A stretch of DNA of 64,000 nucleotides from positions 4,154,001 to 4,218,000 of the forward strand of contig NZ_CP012938.1 of the NCBI RefSeq assembly GCF_001314995.1, read 5' to 3'. The DNA is from Bacteroides ovatus (GTDB lineage Bacteria; Bacteroidota; Bacteroidia; Bacteroidales; Bacteroidaceae). This document shows, piece after piece, positions 26,039 to 35,372 of the stretch (its first letter is position 1; the number at the start of each line of letters is the position of its first letter). The notes under the pieces were generated by a model. It made no database searches. It was given only the letters and a program-made list of their open reading frames with translations, and had not been told where the DNA came from. The position numbers were made by a program, and so were the translations under genes.

Positions 26039-27628
26039 TTATTGTTTATTTATGGCATTGTTATATTCGTATTCTTTGGCGGGAATCACCCACATCCAGT
26101 TGTTGGCGTCTTCCGGGTTGATAGTTACGGCTGCGTTGGTCATGTAGTTTCCTCCGTCTTCGAAGGTGTGGCGTACGATGGTGTCTTTGCGCCGTTTGAA
26201 GTCAAACCAGCTGAATCCTTCGCCCCATAGTTCGATGCGGCGGTAGAACTTTATTTCGTCGAGCAGTGCCTGACCGCTCTTGTCGCAAGTATATTGAGGG
26301 TCGCGTCCGCTGTCGCGGATCAGTTCTTTCAGTAATTGCCTTGCTTCCGCTTCTTTTGAAGGCGTCAGGTGGCAGTTGGCTTCTGCTTCGATGAGATACA
26401 TCTCCGAACTGCGGAAAAGATTGAAAGGCATGGCACCTACTTTGTCGATACACTTAAATTTGAACGACATATAAGCGTATATTTTTGCCGAAGTATTCAG
26501 GTCGGGATGCAACCCTTGGGCGTAACTGGTGAGTGCACTTCCGCCCAGACCATTGTTTGTTATACCACCCGTGTTATAAGTATATTCGAGCGGATCGAGA
26601 AAAAGTCCCCTGCGGATATCACTTTCCGGTAATGCATCGTACAGTTCACGGTTGATACAGGCCGGATAAGTGCATACAAGAGTAGAGGAGGAGTTGTATG
26701 CAAGGCGTGCGGCGAGGGATGAGTTTCCCAGCGATTCTTCTTCACTGTCATAGATACTCCATATCCATTCGCGGTTGACGGTACTGAATCCGTCGAAATA
26801 TTCATCGGCATTCATAAGCGGATAACCGGCACGTGCTAGTGCAGCGTAATGGGCGGCAGTACTCCAATCCTCACGGGTGAGTGCGGCACGGGCATAGGTG
26901 GCGTAAGCGGCATTCACATTGATTTTGTGATTCTCGTCTTCTTTGCGGGCAATTCCGGATGCCTGATAATAGGTGATGGCCTGGTTAAGGTCGTTGTAAA
27001 TCTGTTCGTAACAGGCCAGCATAGAAGAAAGAGGACAGTCGCCGGTAGAAGATGTATTGAGCCGGAGAACCACCCCTTCAGCACTGCCGTTTTGCGAATC
27101 GCACCAGCGTGGCGAGTAGAACTGCAGCAGTTGCAGGTAACAATAGGCACGGTAGGTTAGTGCCTGCGCATAAATATATTTGAATTTATGACTACCTTCG
27201 GGGTCGACATAATTTATAATAGCGTTGGCATTACTGATTACTTTGTAGTAATAATGCCACATATACTCCGTGTAACTACTGGTAGGTATGGCATGAGAAG
27301 CCCCGTTGAATATCGTATAGAAATTGTTGCGGGGACAATACATGTCAGCCCCCTGATACTCGGCATACATCAGTTTGACAGATCCTTCACCGTTGAATGA
27401 CACGCCATCGAGTTTATTAGTGGGGTAAGTGGTTTTCATCAACTTCTCCAATCCGCTGACAGCATAGGCAGCGTACGCTTCATCCTTGAATAAATCGGCA
27501 GGAGATACCTGATTGGTAGGGGCGGTATCCAGATAGTCGCTGGCGCAGGAGTAACACAACAGCGTCAGGAGCAGGCAGAATCCTATGGAGTGATTCAGGA
27601 ATTTCATGTGTATGGCTTTTTTCTTCAT
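26039..27628 (-). CDS. SusD/RagB-family glycan-binding lipoprotein
   Basis: About 529 residues from ATG 27628; another possible start is ATG 27607. The lipobox LLCYSC gives an outer-surface lipoprotein, followed by ASDYLDTAPTNQVSP as in SusD proteins, and the TPR-like helical core (YIYAQALTYRAYCYLQLLQFY). The C-terminal RRIELWGEGFSWFDFKRRKDTI motif is typical of the family. It captures the ligand for the SusC partner upstream, whose stop codon is four bases before the start. Confidence 0.92.
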   Translation of the reverse strand: MKKKAIHMKFLNHSIGFCLLLTLLCYSCASDYLDTAPTNQVSPADLFKDEAYAAYAVSGLEKLMKTTYPTNKLDGVSFNGEGSVKLMYAEYQGADMYCPRNNFYTIFNGASHAIPTSSYTEYMWHYYYKVISNANAIINYVDPEGSHKFKYIYAQALTYRAYCYLQLLQFYSPRWCDSQNGSAEGVVLRLNTSSTGDCPLSSMLACYEQIYNDLNQAITYYQASGIARKEDENHKINVNAAYATYARAALTREDWSTAAHYAALARAGYPLMNADEYFDGFSTVNREWIWSIYDSEEESLGNSSLAARLAYNSSSTLVCTYPACINRELYDALPESDIRRGLFLDPLEYTYNTGGITNNGLGGSALTSYAQGLHPDLNTSAKIYAYMSFKFKCIDKVGAMPFNLFRSSEMYLIEAEANCHLTPSKEAEARQLLKELIRDSGRDPQYTCDKSGQALLDEIKFYRRIELWGEGFSWFDFKRRKDTIVRHTFEDGGNYMTNAAVTINPEDANNWMWVIPAKEYEYNNAINKQ

Positions 27629-27632
27629 AAGG

Positions 27633-30600
27633 CTATAAGTTAATGTTGACTCCGAACGAGAAAACACGGGCGATACTCGTATAATTGTTGACGATTCCGT
27701 CAAAAGTCTGTACCGGGTTCAGCCCTTTGCGTTTGCTGAACAGGGCGACATTCTCTATGGCAGCATGCAAACGGATGCCGCCGAGTGTCAATCGTTTGCT
27801 CCATGTGGCGGGCAGGCGATAGGAGAGGGTGATGTTCTTGATGCTTAGATAGTCACCGCTTACAATATAGCGTGTAGATGCTTTCTGGCTGTTATATCCA
27901 TTGATCGTTGCATCCAGATTCACTTGCGGAATACCCGATGGATCGAGACGGTTGGGCGATGTGGGCGTCATGCCTTCGGGGATTGCTGTCCATGCATTCA
28001 GTAAATCGGGAGTCAATGAATGTACGCCTACCGATGTCAGAGTCTGATAAGGCTGGTCGAAGACTTTGGAACCGCAACTGAAAATCATCAGGGCGGACAG
28101 AGTCAGGTCTTTCCAGCGGAGAGAGGTGGTGACCGAGCCGTTTATCTTCGGTAATGAACTGCCCGACCAGTCTTTGCGTGCATATCTCGGGTCGCCTGTA
28201 TAATATTGTCCGTTGATGTCTACCCAACTGTCTGTCGGAATCGGATTTTTACCTTCGGTGCTCTCTTCTCCGTTTACGGGTGTTTTTCCATCCTCTCCGG
28301 CAATGTAATAAGCGTTGAAGTCCGGCAGATATACACTGCGACCTGTCATCTGGTCTACGCCAGCATACTGGTACAGCCAGAATTCATAAATGCTGTGTCC
28401 CTCTTTGAACTTCTGGAAATCTCCGTTCGTAATTCCCTCTTCCCGATCTTTATCCGGCAGTTTTCCGATCTTGTTTTTCACTTTGGAAAGGTTCAAACCT
28501 ACATTCCATTCCCATTCCCGGTTGCGGATGATATCCCCGTCGGCAGAGAATTCCCATCCTTTATTGGAAACGTCTCCAATGTTTCGCCAGACGGTGGAAA
28601 GGCCTGTCGATGAGTCAGTGGCACCGGCAGATAGTGGTTGGATAAACTTGAACAGCAAGTCGTCCGAATGCTTGTTATAGTATTCGAAACTTAGGTTCAC
28701 ACGGTTGAAAAGACGAGTTTCCAGACCGATATTCAGCGAAGAATTCGTTTCCCATTTTAGTTCCGGGTTTTCGTTCTGCACTTTGTAGTAAGCGGCTTCT
28801 CCACCGTTGACGGCAGAGCCGTAGAGAGACATCCACTGGTACAGGCCATTACTGCTTCCGAAGTTATCGTTTCCCACTTGCCCGTAAGAAACCCGTAACT
28901 TGAGGCGGTTCAGCCACGACACGTTTTTCAGGAACGCTTCGTTGGAAAGCATCCAGCCGATACCTACGCTCCAAAAGTTACCCCAGCGATGGTCTGTATG
29001 GAAGATGGAGGAACCGTCGCGCCGGAAAGAAGCTTCGGCAAAATAAGTTTCGTTGTAGTCATACCGGGCCCGTGTGAAGTGACCCTCTGTACGATAGGTG
29101 TCTTTATATCCCTCACTGTAAGTTGTGGTGGTGAAATTTGAAAGTTCGTCTATTCCGGGAAAGCTCTCATTCTTTTTCTGTATGGCGTCGAAATTAAGCT
29201 TGTAATCATAGTTCTCGTGCCCCACCATCCATTCTACGAAATGCCTGCCGAACTGGTGTTTCCATGCCAGTAGCTGTTGCAGGGTGTATTCCTTATATTC
29301 CTGATCGATCTTGCTGATAAAACCAGTGTCCTTGTAAGCGCCTATTTCCGCATTTCCGTATTGGCTGTCCTCGATATTGCGCAGGCTGATATTGCCTTTC
29401 AATGAGAATGTAAAATCGCGTAGGAAAGAAACGTCCACATAGGCATTTCCTTGCAAGGTATTGGCAGCGTTCCACAACTTGTTCTTTTCGCTTTCCCACA
29501 GTAGATGGCGTCCATTGCTGGCGGCATCCGATTCCGAACGGCTTTCCGAACCGTCATCATATTGTTTTCCGCCTTCTTCGTTCAGGATATAATCTCCTTT
29601 GGAATGAAGCAATGAGCCGTCGCTGGCAAATACATCCTCTGTATAGTGGAGGTGCACCGGATAGATAGGTGCTATTCTCCGTGCAAAGTAAAATGCATTC
29701 GACAGGTTATTGGATTGCGCACTTCCGGCGGCTCCTATATCCCAGTTCGTTTTCTGGTGAGTGCCTCCGAGCGACAAGCCCGTTTTTAGCCATGGGCGTG
29801 GGGTGAAGTCAGCGTTGAGTGAGCCGCTAAGACGATTGAAATCACTTTTCCTGGTATATCCGTCTTCATTAAGATAGCCTAGCGAGAAACGGATCCGGTT
29901 CTTTTCATTGCCGGATTCTCCGCTTAGGTTGTATTCCTGGCGGTGACCGTTACGTGTGTAGGGAGAATACCAGTCGAGATCGTCCTTATATCCGTCCAGT
30001 ATCCGGGCGTCGGATGCCAGATGACCGTTTGCATCGAAAAGGGCATTATCGGCTTTGTTATAGATGTTGATTCCTACTTTGCTGATAATGTCATTGTTGG
30101 TGGCGATGGTCGCTTCTTCGGGACTACTGCCGTTGCTGATAAGCTGGTTGCGATACCCCTGCCACATCGTTTCCATGAATTGATTGGCATTCATACGTTC
30201 GTAATCACCCTGTCCACGCGCGCTGAAGCCGTGGCGAATGTCCAGTTGAAGAGAAACTCCCTGTTTCTTCGCCTTTTTGGTGGTAATTAAAATCACACCA
30301 TTCGAAGCCCGGCTACCGTACAATGCGCATGAAGCAGCATCTTTCAGTACGCTGACGCTTTCTATGTCTGCCGGATTAAGATCGGTGATCCATCCCGTAT
30401 AGGGCATACCGTCTACCACGTAAAGCGGCTTATTGCTTCCGTTCACCGAACTGTATCCCCGGATCCGGACTTCCGCTTCGATACCAGGCTGCCCCACTCC
30501 GTCAATTGTCTGTAGCCCCGGTACTGCTCCGTTGAGCACGGAGATAACAGAACTGACCGGACGCATTTCGATTTGCTTACTGTCCACTACGGAAACAGCC

Positions 30601-30995
30601 CCGGTAATTGATCTTTTGAGGACAGTGCCATACGCTACCTGCACTACTACTTCATCCAGTTCGTTCACGTTCGGACGCAACCGGATTTCCATCATATTAT
30701 GCCGGGCAGGCACTTCGATAGTTTGGTATCCTATGTAAGAAATAACCAGCATTTGCTGTCCGGGGAGGGTTGGTTGAAGACTAAACTTTCCATCCAGATC
30801 TGAAATACAGCCTTGCCGACTGCCTTTCACTGTGACAGAAGCACCTGTCAATGGTTCCCGGCTTTCCTCATCAATGATGATTCCTGTTATATTTTTTATT
30901 TGGGCATAAGTTAGGTTAATGGATAGAAGCATGTAAATGCATATCACTCCTATCTTTATTAAAGTATCTTCTGTCCGTCTTTTAATAATTGTCAT
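27633..30995 (-). CDS. SusC/RagA TonB-linked outer membrane transporter
   Basis: A 1,120-residue protein with signal peptide (ending near 31), a carboxypeptidase-regulatory-like domain (ITGIIIDEESREPLTGASVTVKG), a TonB-box-like stretch (NELDEVVVQVAYG), a plug (VRIRGYSSVNGSNKPLYVVDGMP, near residue 178) and a 22-strand barrel ending in the outer-membrane signature VFSFGVNINL. It imports oligosaccharide or peptide ligands with energy from TonB. No STN domain, so it is not likely to signal to an anti-sigma factor. No enzyme gene accompanies it, so the substrate is unknown. Confidence 0.93.
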   Translation of the reverse strand: MTIIKRRTEDTLIKIGVICIYMLLSINLTYAQIKNITGIIIDEESREPLTGASVTVKGSRQGCISDLDGKFSLQPTLPGQQMLVISYIGYQTIEVPARHNMMEIRLRPNVNELDEVVVQVAYGTVLKRSITGAVSVVDSKQIEMRPVSSVISVLNGAVPGLQTIDGVGQPGIEAEVRIRGYSSVNGSNKPLYVVDGMPYTGWITDLNPADIESVSVLKDAASCALYGSRASNGVILITTKKAKKQGVSLQLDIRHGFSARGQGDYERMNANQFMETMWQGYRNQLISNGSSPEEATIATNNDIISKVGINIYNKADNALFDANGHLASDARILDGYKDDLDWYSPYTRNGHRQEYNLSGESGNEKNRIRFSLGYLNEDGYTRKSDFNRLSGSLNADFTPRPWLKTGLSLGGTHQKTNWDIGAAGSAQSNNLSNAFYFARRIAPIYPVHLHYTEDVFASDGSLLHSKGDYILNEEGGKQYDDGSESRSESDAASNGRHLLWESEKNKLWNAANTLQGNAYVDVSFLRDFTFSLKGNISLRNIEDSQYGNAEIGAYKDTGFISKIDQEYKEYTLQQLLAWKHQFGRHFVEWMVGHENYDYKLNFDAIQKKNESFPGIDELSNFTTTTYSEGYKDTYRTEGHFTRARYDYNETYFAEASFRRDGSSIFHTDHRWGNFWSVGIGWMLSNEAFLKNVSWLNRLKLRVSYGQVGNDNFGSSNGLYQWMSLYGSAVNGGEAAYYKVQNENPELKWETNSSLNIGLETRLFNRVNLSFEYYNKHSDDLLFKFIQPLSAGATDSSTGLSTVWRNIGDVSNKGWEFSADGDIIRNREWEWNVGLNLSKVKNKIGKLPDKDREEGITNGDFQKFKEGHSIYEFWLYQYAGVDQMTGRSVYLPDFNAYYIAGEDGKTPVNGEESTEGKNPIPTDSWVDINGQYYTGDPRYARKDWSGSSLPKINGSVTTSLRWKDLTLSALMIFSCGSKVFDQPYQTLTSVGVHSLTPDLLNAWTAIPEGMTPTSPNRLDPSGIPQVNLDATINGYNSQKASTRYIVSGDYLSIKNITLSYRLPATWSKRLTLGGIRLHAAIENVALFSKRKGLNPVQTFDGIVNNYTSIARVFSFGVNINL

Positions 30996-31424
30996 AAGTT
31001 GTATATCTTGACGTATTTGTTGATTTTGCTTGCTATTTAAACATTTACAAAACTAATATATTATAATTAGTGTTATAATACATTGCCTCCTATTTATGCA
31101 ATTTTAACGGTGTAGACTGCTAATTATTAGCTGAATTGGCAAATTAGATACTTTTTCTTGTTCTATATTTTATATTATTTGTTCTTGCGGCTCGAGAGAT
31201 AGAGGCTTCTTTCTTTTTTTCATTGCATTAAGTAGAAATCTCTCCCAAAACGTATTATAGTTCGTTAAAAAAGTATACATTGCACGGATTCTGGACATTT
31301 TTGGTGGATAATTGGAACAAAATTGCAAGGTAAACCCGTTTTCTTTTGCTATTTTTGCATCGTGTACGTAAACGAAGTGCACGTAGAATAGAGAACTTAT
31401 TCAATAACTATAAATAAATAAGGT
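30996..31424. promoter_or_regulatory. Divergent promoter region, SusC operon and kduI
   Basis: A 430-nt AT-rich gap with no convincing gene. On the plus strand TATTTTTG (31350-31357) matches TAnnTTTG and lies 68 bases before kduI. On the minus strand CAAAACTA (31048-31055, that is TAGTTTTG) lies 53 bases before SusC, with no clear -33 box. Confidence 0.4.
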
Positions 31425-32267
31425 ATGAAAACGAACTATGAAATTCGCTATGCTGCGCATCCGGAAGATGCAAAAAGTTATGATACAACAAGAATTCGCA
31501 GAGATTTCTTAATCGAAAAGATATTTGTCCCCAATGAAGTAAATATGGTATATTCCATGTACGACCGTATGGTGGTAGGTGGTGCGCTTCCGGTAGGAGA
31601 GGTGCTGACGCTCGAAGCGATTGATCCGCTGAAAGCTCCGTTCTTCCTCACCCGTCGCGAAATGGGTATCTACAATGTTGGCGGTCCCGGTATTGTGAAA
31701 GCAGGCGACGCAGAGTTCGAACTGGACTATAAAGAAGCTCTTTATCTGGGTTCGGGCGACCGCGTAGTGACTTTCGAAAGCAAAGACGCTGCTCATCCTG
31801 CTAAATTCTACTTCAACTCACTGACTGCACATCGCAATTATCCCGACCGTAAGGTGACGAAAGCCGATGCCGTAGTAGCTGAAATGGGTTCTTTGGAAGG
31901 TTCCAATCACCGCAACATCAATAAGATGCTGGTGAATCAGGTGTTGCCTACCTGCCAGTTGCAGATGGGTATGACGGAACTCGCTCCGGGAAGTGTGTGG
32001 AACACGATGCCGGCACACGTACACAGCCGTCGTATGGAAGCCTACTTCTATTTCGAAATTCCCGAAGATCATGCTATCTGCCACTTCATGGGTGAGGTAG
32101 GCGAGACGCGTCACGTATGGATGAAAGGCGATCAGGCCGTTCTTTCACCCGAATGGTCAATCCACTCGGCTGCTGCTACCCACAACTATACCTTTATCTG
32201 GGGAATGGGTGGCGAGAACCTCGACTACGGCGATCAGGACTTCTCGTTGATTACAGATTTGAAATAA
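31425..32267 (+). CDS. kduI: 5-dehydro-4-deoxy-D-glucuronate isomerase KduI
   Basis: A 280-residue cupin-like enzyme. It begins with YEIRYAAHPEDAKSYDTTRIRRDFL and contains the metal-ligand region MPAHVHSRRMEAYFYFEI (near residue 190), as in KduI. It isomerises 4-deoxy-5-ketouronate, the product of unsaturated uronate from polysaccharide lyases, to 2,5-diketo-3-deoxygluconate, the substrate of KduD downstream. Confidence 0.95.
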   Translation: MKTNYEIRYAAHPEDAKSYDTTRIRRDFLIEKIFVPNEVNMVYSMYDRMVVGGALPVGEVLTLEAIDPLKAPFFLTRREMGIYNVGGPGIVKAGDAEFELDYKEALYLGSGDRVVTFESKDAAHPAKFYFNSLTAHRNYPDRKVTKADAVVAEMGSLEGSNHRNINKMLVNQVLPTCQLQMGMTELAPGSVWNTMPAHVHSRRMEAYFYFEIPEDHAICHFMGEVGETRHVWMKGDQAVLSPEWSIHSAAATHNYTFIWGMGGENLDYGDQDFSLITDLK

Positions 32268-32307
32268 CAACTACAATAGTTTTCCTAATTTAATAACAAA
32301 AAGAATT

Positions 32308-33111
32308 ATGAATCAGTTTTTGAATTTTTCTTTGGAAGGTAAAGTAGCTCTCGTTACAGGTGCTTCTTATGGTATCGGATTTGCTATTGCTTCTGCATTT
32401 GCAGAACAAGGCGCTAAAGTTTGTTTTAACGACATCAATCAAGAGTTGGTAGACAAAGGTATGGCTGCTTATGCTGCAAAAGGTATCAAAGCTCACGGTT
32501 ATGTATGCGACGTGACAGACGAACCGGCTGTTCAGGCGATGGTTGCTACGATTGCAAAAGAAGTAGGTACAATTGATATCCTTGTAAATAACGCAGGTAT
32601 TATCCGTCGTGTTCCTATGCACGAGATGGATGCTGCTGATTTCCGTCGTGTAATTGACATCGACTTGAATGCTCCATTCATCGTTGCTAAGGCTGTTTTG
32701 CCGGCTATGATGGAAAAACGTGCAGGTAAGATCATCAACATCTGTTCTATGATGTCTGAATTGGGTCGTGAAACTGTATCTGCTTACGCTGCCGCTAAGG
32801 GTGGTTTGAAGATGCTGACTCGCAATATCTGTTCTGAATATGGTGAATACAACATCCAGTGTAATGGTATCGGCCCGGGTTACATCGCTACTCCGCAAAC
32901 TGCTCCTCTTCGTGAGCCGCAGGCAGACGGAAGCCGTCACCCATTCGATTCATTCATCTGCGCTAAGACTCCTGCCGGTCGTTGGTTGGATCCGGAAGAA
33001 CTGACAGGTCCTGCCGTGTTCCTTGCTTCTGAAGCTTCTAACGCTGTTAACGGTCACATTCTCTACGTAGATGGTGGTATTCTTGCTTATATCGGAAAAC
33101 AACCGAAATAA
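32308..33111 (+). CDS. kduD: 2-dehydro-3-deoxy-D-gluconate 5-dehydrogenase KduD (SDR)
   Basis: A 267-residue short-chain dehydrogenase: TGASYGIG cofactor motif (near residue 17), NNAG (near 94), catalytic Ser in CSMMSELG, and YAAAK (near 165). It reduces 2,5-diketo-3-deoxygluconate to 2-keto-3-deoxygluconate with NAD(P)H. It sits 40 bases after kduI and is followed by a terminator, so the two form an operon for uronate catabolism. Confidence 0.93.
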   Translation: MNQFLNFSLEGKVALVTGASYGIGFAIASAFAEQGAKVCFNDINQELVDKGMAAYAAKGIKAHGYVCDVTDEPAVQAMVATIAKEVGTIDILVNNAGIIRRVPMHEMDAADFRRVIDIDLNAPFIVAKAVLPAMMEKRAGKIINICSMMSELGRETVSAYAAAKGGLKMLTRNICSEYGEYNIQCNGIGPGYIATPQTAPLREPQADGSRHPFDSFICAKTPAGRWLDPEELTGPAVFLASEASNAVNGHILYVDGGILAYIGKQPK

Positions 33112-33134
33112 TAGCTGATAGAAGAAATTCCGGT

Positions 33135-33187
33135 AAGGTGATAGAATGGCAAAGAGCATCCTCTTTTCATCTGTCACCTTATTTTTT
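33135..33187 (+). terminator. Terminator after kduD
   Basis: AAGGTGATAGA (33135-33145) pairs with TCTGTCACCTT (33170-33180), followed by ATTTTTT. It separates kduI-kduD from the DUF4861 gene. Confidence 0.8.
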
Positions 33188-33202
33188 ATTATTCCCTTTG
33201 CA

Positions 33203-33318
33203 GGAGCTATATGGCCGATTTATTGGACATATATGCCCAACGTGTTGAACATATAGCTCCAACACGTTGGATATATATAGCTGACGCGTTGGAGCTATAC
33301 ATCCAACATGCCGGATAT
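33203..33318. repeat. Interlocking inverted repeats between kduD and DUF4861
   Basis: Three perfect inverted repeats share the same words: GGAGCTATAT (33203-33212) with ATATAGCTCC (33251-33260); CCAACGTGTTG (33237-33247) with CAACACGTTGG (33260-33270); TATAGCTCCAAC (33252-33263) with GTTGGAGCTATA (33288-33299). The central arm at 33251-33263 can pair either way, so the folds are mutually exclusive. Confidence 0.75.
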
Positions 33319-33369
33319 AATAGCCTCTGATTTGCAAAGTATATGTTATTCATTCAATGTAGACTAATT

Positions 33370-34611
33370 ATGAGAAAGATATTAATTCTGTTTGTTGTAG
33401 CCTTGATTGGTTTTGCTTCTTGTGCCGACAGCAAGCAGTCAATGACAGTCACAGTGACCAATTCTTTGGCTCTTGAACGGGCAGGGGAGATGGTTGAAGT
33501 GCCGATGAGCGATGTGGTCGCTAAATTGAAACTGGCGGATACGGCACAGATTGTGGTGCTTGACGTCGACGGTCAGCAAGTGCCTTATCAGGTGACGTAT
33601 GATGAGAAGGTGGTCTTCCCCGTTACGGTAGGGGCAAACAGTGCGGTTACTTATACCATTCAACCGGGCACACCGGCACCTTTTGATGTCATTGCTTGCG
33701 GTAAATACTACCCCGAACGTCTGGACGACGTAGCCTGGGAGAATGATCTTGGCGGATTCCGTGCTTATGGTCCTGCTTTGCAGGCTCGTGGAGAACGTGG
33801 TTTTGGCTATGATCTTTTTACGAAGTATAATACTACGGAGCCGATTTTGGAATCTCTGTATGCTGAAGAACTTAATCCTGAAAAGCGTGCCAAGATAGCC
33901 GAACTGAAAAAGACAGATCCGAAAGCCGCTTCCGAATTGCAGAATGCCATCTCTTACCATATCGATCATGGATACGGTATGGATTGCTATGCCGTAGGTC
34001 CCACGTTGGGCGCCGGCGTTGCCGCTTTGATGGCAGGTGACACTATTATCTATCCTTACTGCTATCGCACACAGGAAATCCTTGATAATGGTCCGCTGCG
34101 TTTCACGGTGAAGCTGGAGTTTTATCCGCTGGTGGTCCGTGGAGATTCTAACGTGGTGGAAACACGCGTCATCTCCTTGGATGCAGGTTCTTATCTAAAT
34201 AAAACAGTTGTTTCATATACCAATTTGAAAGAAGCAATGCCGGTAACTACAGGACTTGTATTGCGTGAACCGGACGGTGCGGTTGTGGCAGATGCTGCAA
34301 ATGGCTATATCACTTACGTAGATCCTACAACTGACCGTAGCGGTGCAAACGGTAAGATATTTGTGGGTGCTGCATTCCCTGCACAGGTAAAAGAGGCGAA
34401 AGTGGTTCTTCTTTCCGAAAAGGAAAAGAAAGATCGTGGTGGAGCCGACGGTCATGTGCTGGCTATCAGCGAATATGAGCCTGGTTCTGAATATACTTAT
34501 TACTGGGGATCTGCCTGGGATAAGGCGGCTATCAAGACTCAGGATGCGTGGAATAAATATATGGCTGAATATGCGCAGAAATTGCGTACTCCGTTGGCGG
34601 TGGCATATTAA
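33370..34611 (+). CDS. DUF4861 lipoprotein
   Basis: A protein of about 413 residues from ATG 33370, chosen for its lipoprotein signal (MRKILILFVVALIGFASC). It has the DUF4861 pattern with YYPERLDDVAWENDLGGFRAYGPAL (near residue 120) and SYHIDHGYGMDCYAVGPTLGAG (near 205). DUF4861 genes occur with polysaccharide-lyase and uronate genes in Bacteroidetes, and the kduI-kduD operon upstream fits this. Exact activity unknown to me; a periplasmic or surface role on unsaturated uronides is likely. Confidence 0.8.
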   Translation: MRKILILFVVALIGFASCADSKQSMTVTVTNSLALERAGEMVEVPMSDVVAKLKLADTAQIVVLDVDGQQVPYQVTYDEKVVFPVTVGANSAVTYTIQPGTPAPFDVIACGKYYPERLDDVAWENDLGGFRAYGPALQARGERGFGYDLFTKYNTTEPILESLYAEELNPEKRAKIAELKKTDPKAASELQNAISYHIDHGYGMDCYAVGPTLGAGVAALMAGDTIIYPYCYRTQEILDNGPLRFTVKLEFYPLVVRGDSNVVETRVISLDAGSYLNKTVVSYTNLKEAMPVTTGLVLREPDGAVVADAANGYITYVDPTTDRSGANGKIFVGAAFPAQVKEAKVVLLSEKEKKDRGGADGHVLAISEYEPGSEYTYYWGSAWDKAAIKTQDAWNKYMAEYAQKLRTPLAVAY

Positions 34612-34743
34612 TTAATGTGCTGAATTGCTTATACAGTCAAAAAAGAAGGATTGTCGGGGTGTGACGAAACGCCCTCTTTAATTTCTTTTGCTCACTGAAT
34701 ACGCGATTCATTATTGAATATCATGCGTCTTTTCTAATAGATG

Positions 34744-34786
34744 AAGCAAAGGTTTCTTTTTATCAAAGGAACCTTTGCTTATTTTT
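34744..34786. terminator. Bidirectional terminator
   Basis: AAGCAAAGGTT (34744-34754) pairs with AACCTTTGCTT (34770-34780), followed by ATTTTTAT. It lies between the convergent DUF4861 and lipocalin-like genes. Smaller A/T-rich hairpins with TCTTTCT/AGAAAGA arms follow up to 34845. Confidence 0.7.
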
Positions 34787-34852
34787 ATCTTTCTGAAAAA
34801 GAAAGAGAATTAAGAATGTGTCTTTCTGGAAAAGAAAGATAATGTCCTTGAG

Positions 34853-35323
34853 CTATCTTGTAAAAGCGTGTTGTTCGTAATATTCGTATGTCGTTCCGTC
34901 TTCTTTCTCTTTCTCACGAAGTTCATAGACTAATTCATTCTCTGTCATTGTGGTCACTGTCCACACTTCTGTGTAATTATCCTCTTCAGTGTCGATGAGA
35001 GTCAGCTTATTACCGGAGTAGCTCCATGTACCGTGATAATAATTAGTACTTCCGGAGGAGTTGTAGACATCTTTTTCTACATACGTACCATCTTCCTTGA
35101 ACTCTATGGAATAACGGTTGGTTCCATTTACAAAATCTTCTTTAGAGTCACTTACCTTTTCACCATCTTCCCATTCTTGTGAAAGATAATACACTCCATT
35201 CCATGTTCCTAACAATAAATCGCGTGAACCGACAGCGTCATCGTCGTCATCGCCACAGGAATAAATGCTGAACGACAGTAATACTGCAACTATGCAAACG
35301 GTTGCTTTCCAGATTGTTTTCAT
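34853..35323 (-). CDS. Lipocalin-like lipoprotein
   Basis: A 156-residue lipoprotein from ATG 35323 (lipobox SIYSC, then acidic DDDDD, the Bacteroides surface-export type of tail). The mature part, starting LLLGTWNGVYYLSQEW and with FKEDGTYVEKD, GTWSYSGNKLTL and VWTVTTMTENELVYEL, follows the lipocalin_4/5 pattern. No ligand known. It is last in a minus-strand run of small exported proteins. Confidence 0.7.
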   Translation of the reverse strand: MKTIWKATVCIVAVLLSFSIYSCGDDDDDAVGSRDLLLGTWNGVYYLSQEWEDGEKVSDSKEDFVNGTNRYSIEFKEDGTYVEKDVYNSSGSTNYYHGTWSYSGNKLTLIDTEEDNYTEVWTVTTMTENELVYELREKEKEDGTTYEYYEQHAFTR

Positions 35324-35372
35324 AATAAATTGTTTTAATTGTTTGATTTTGAGATGATTTGTTTTTATGGGA

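Noticed and set aside
31170..31382. A 70-residue minus-strand open frame between SusC and kduI
   Set aside because: It lies in the AT-rich divergent promoter gap, overlaps the kduI -7 box, and its amino-acid pattern has no domain or signal; treated as chance.
33203..33318. Possible CRISPR-like repeat array
   Set aside because: The repeats are inverted and interlocked rather than direct with unique spacers, and no cas genes are present in the window.
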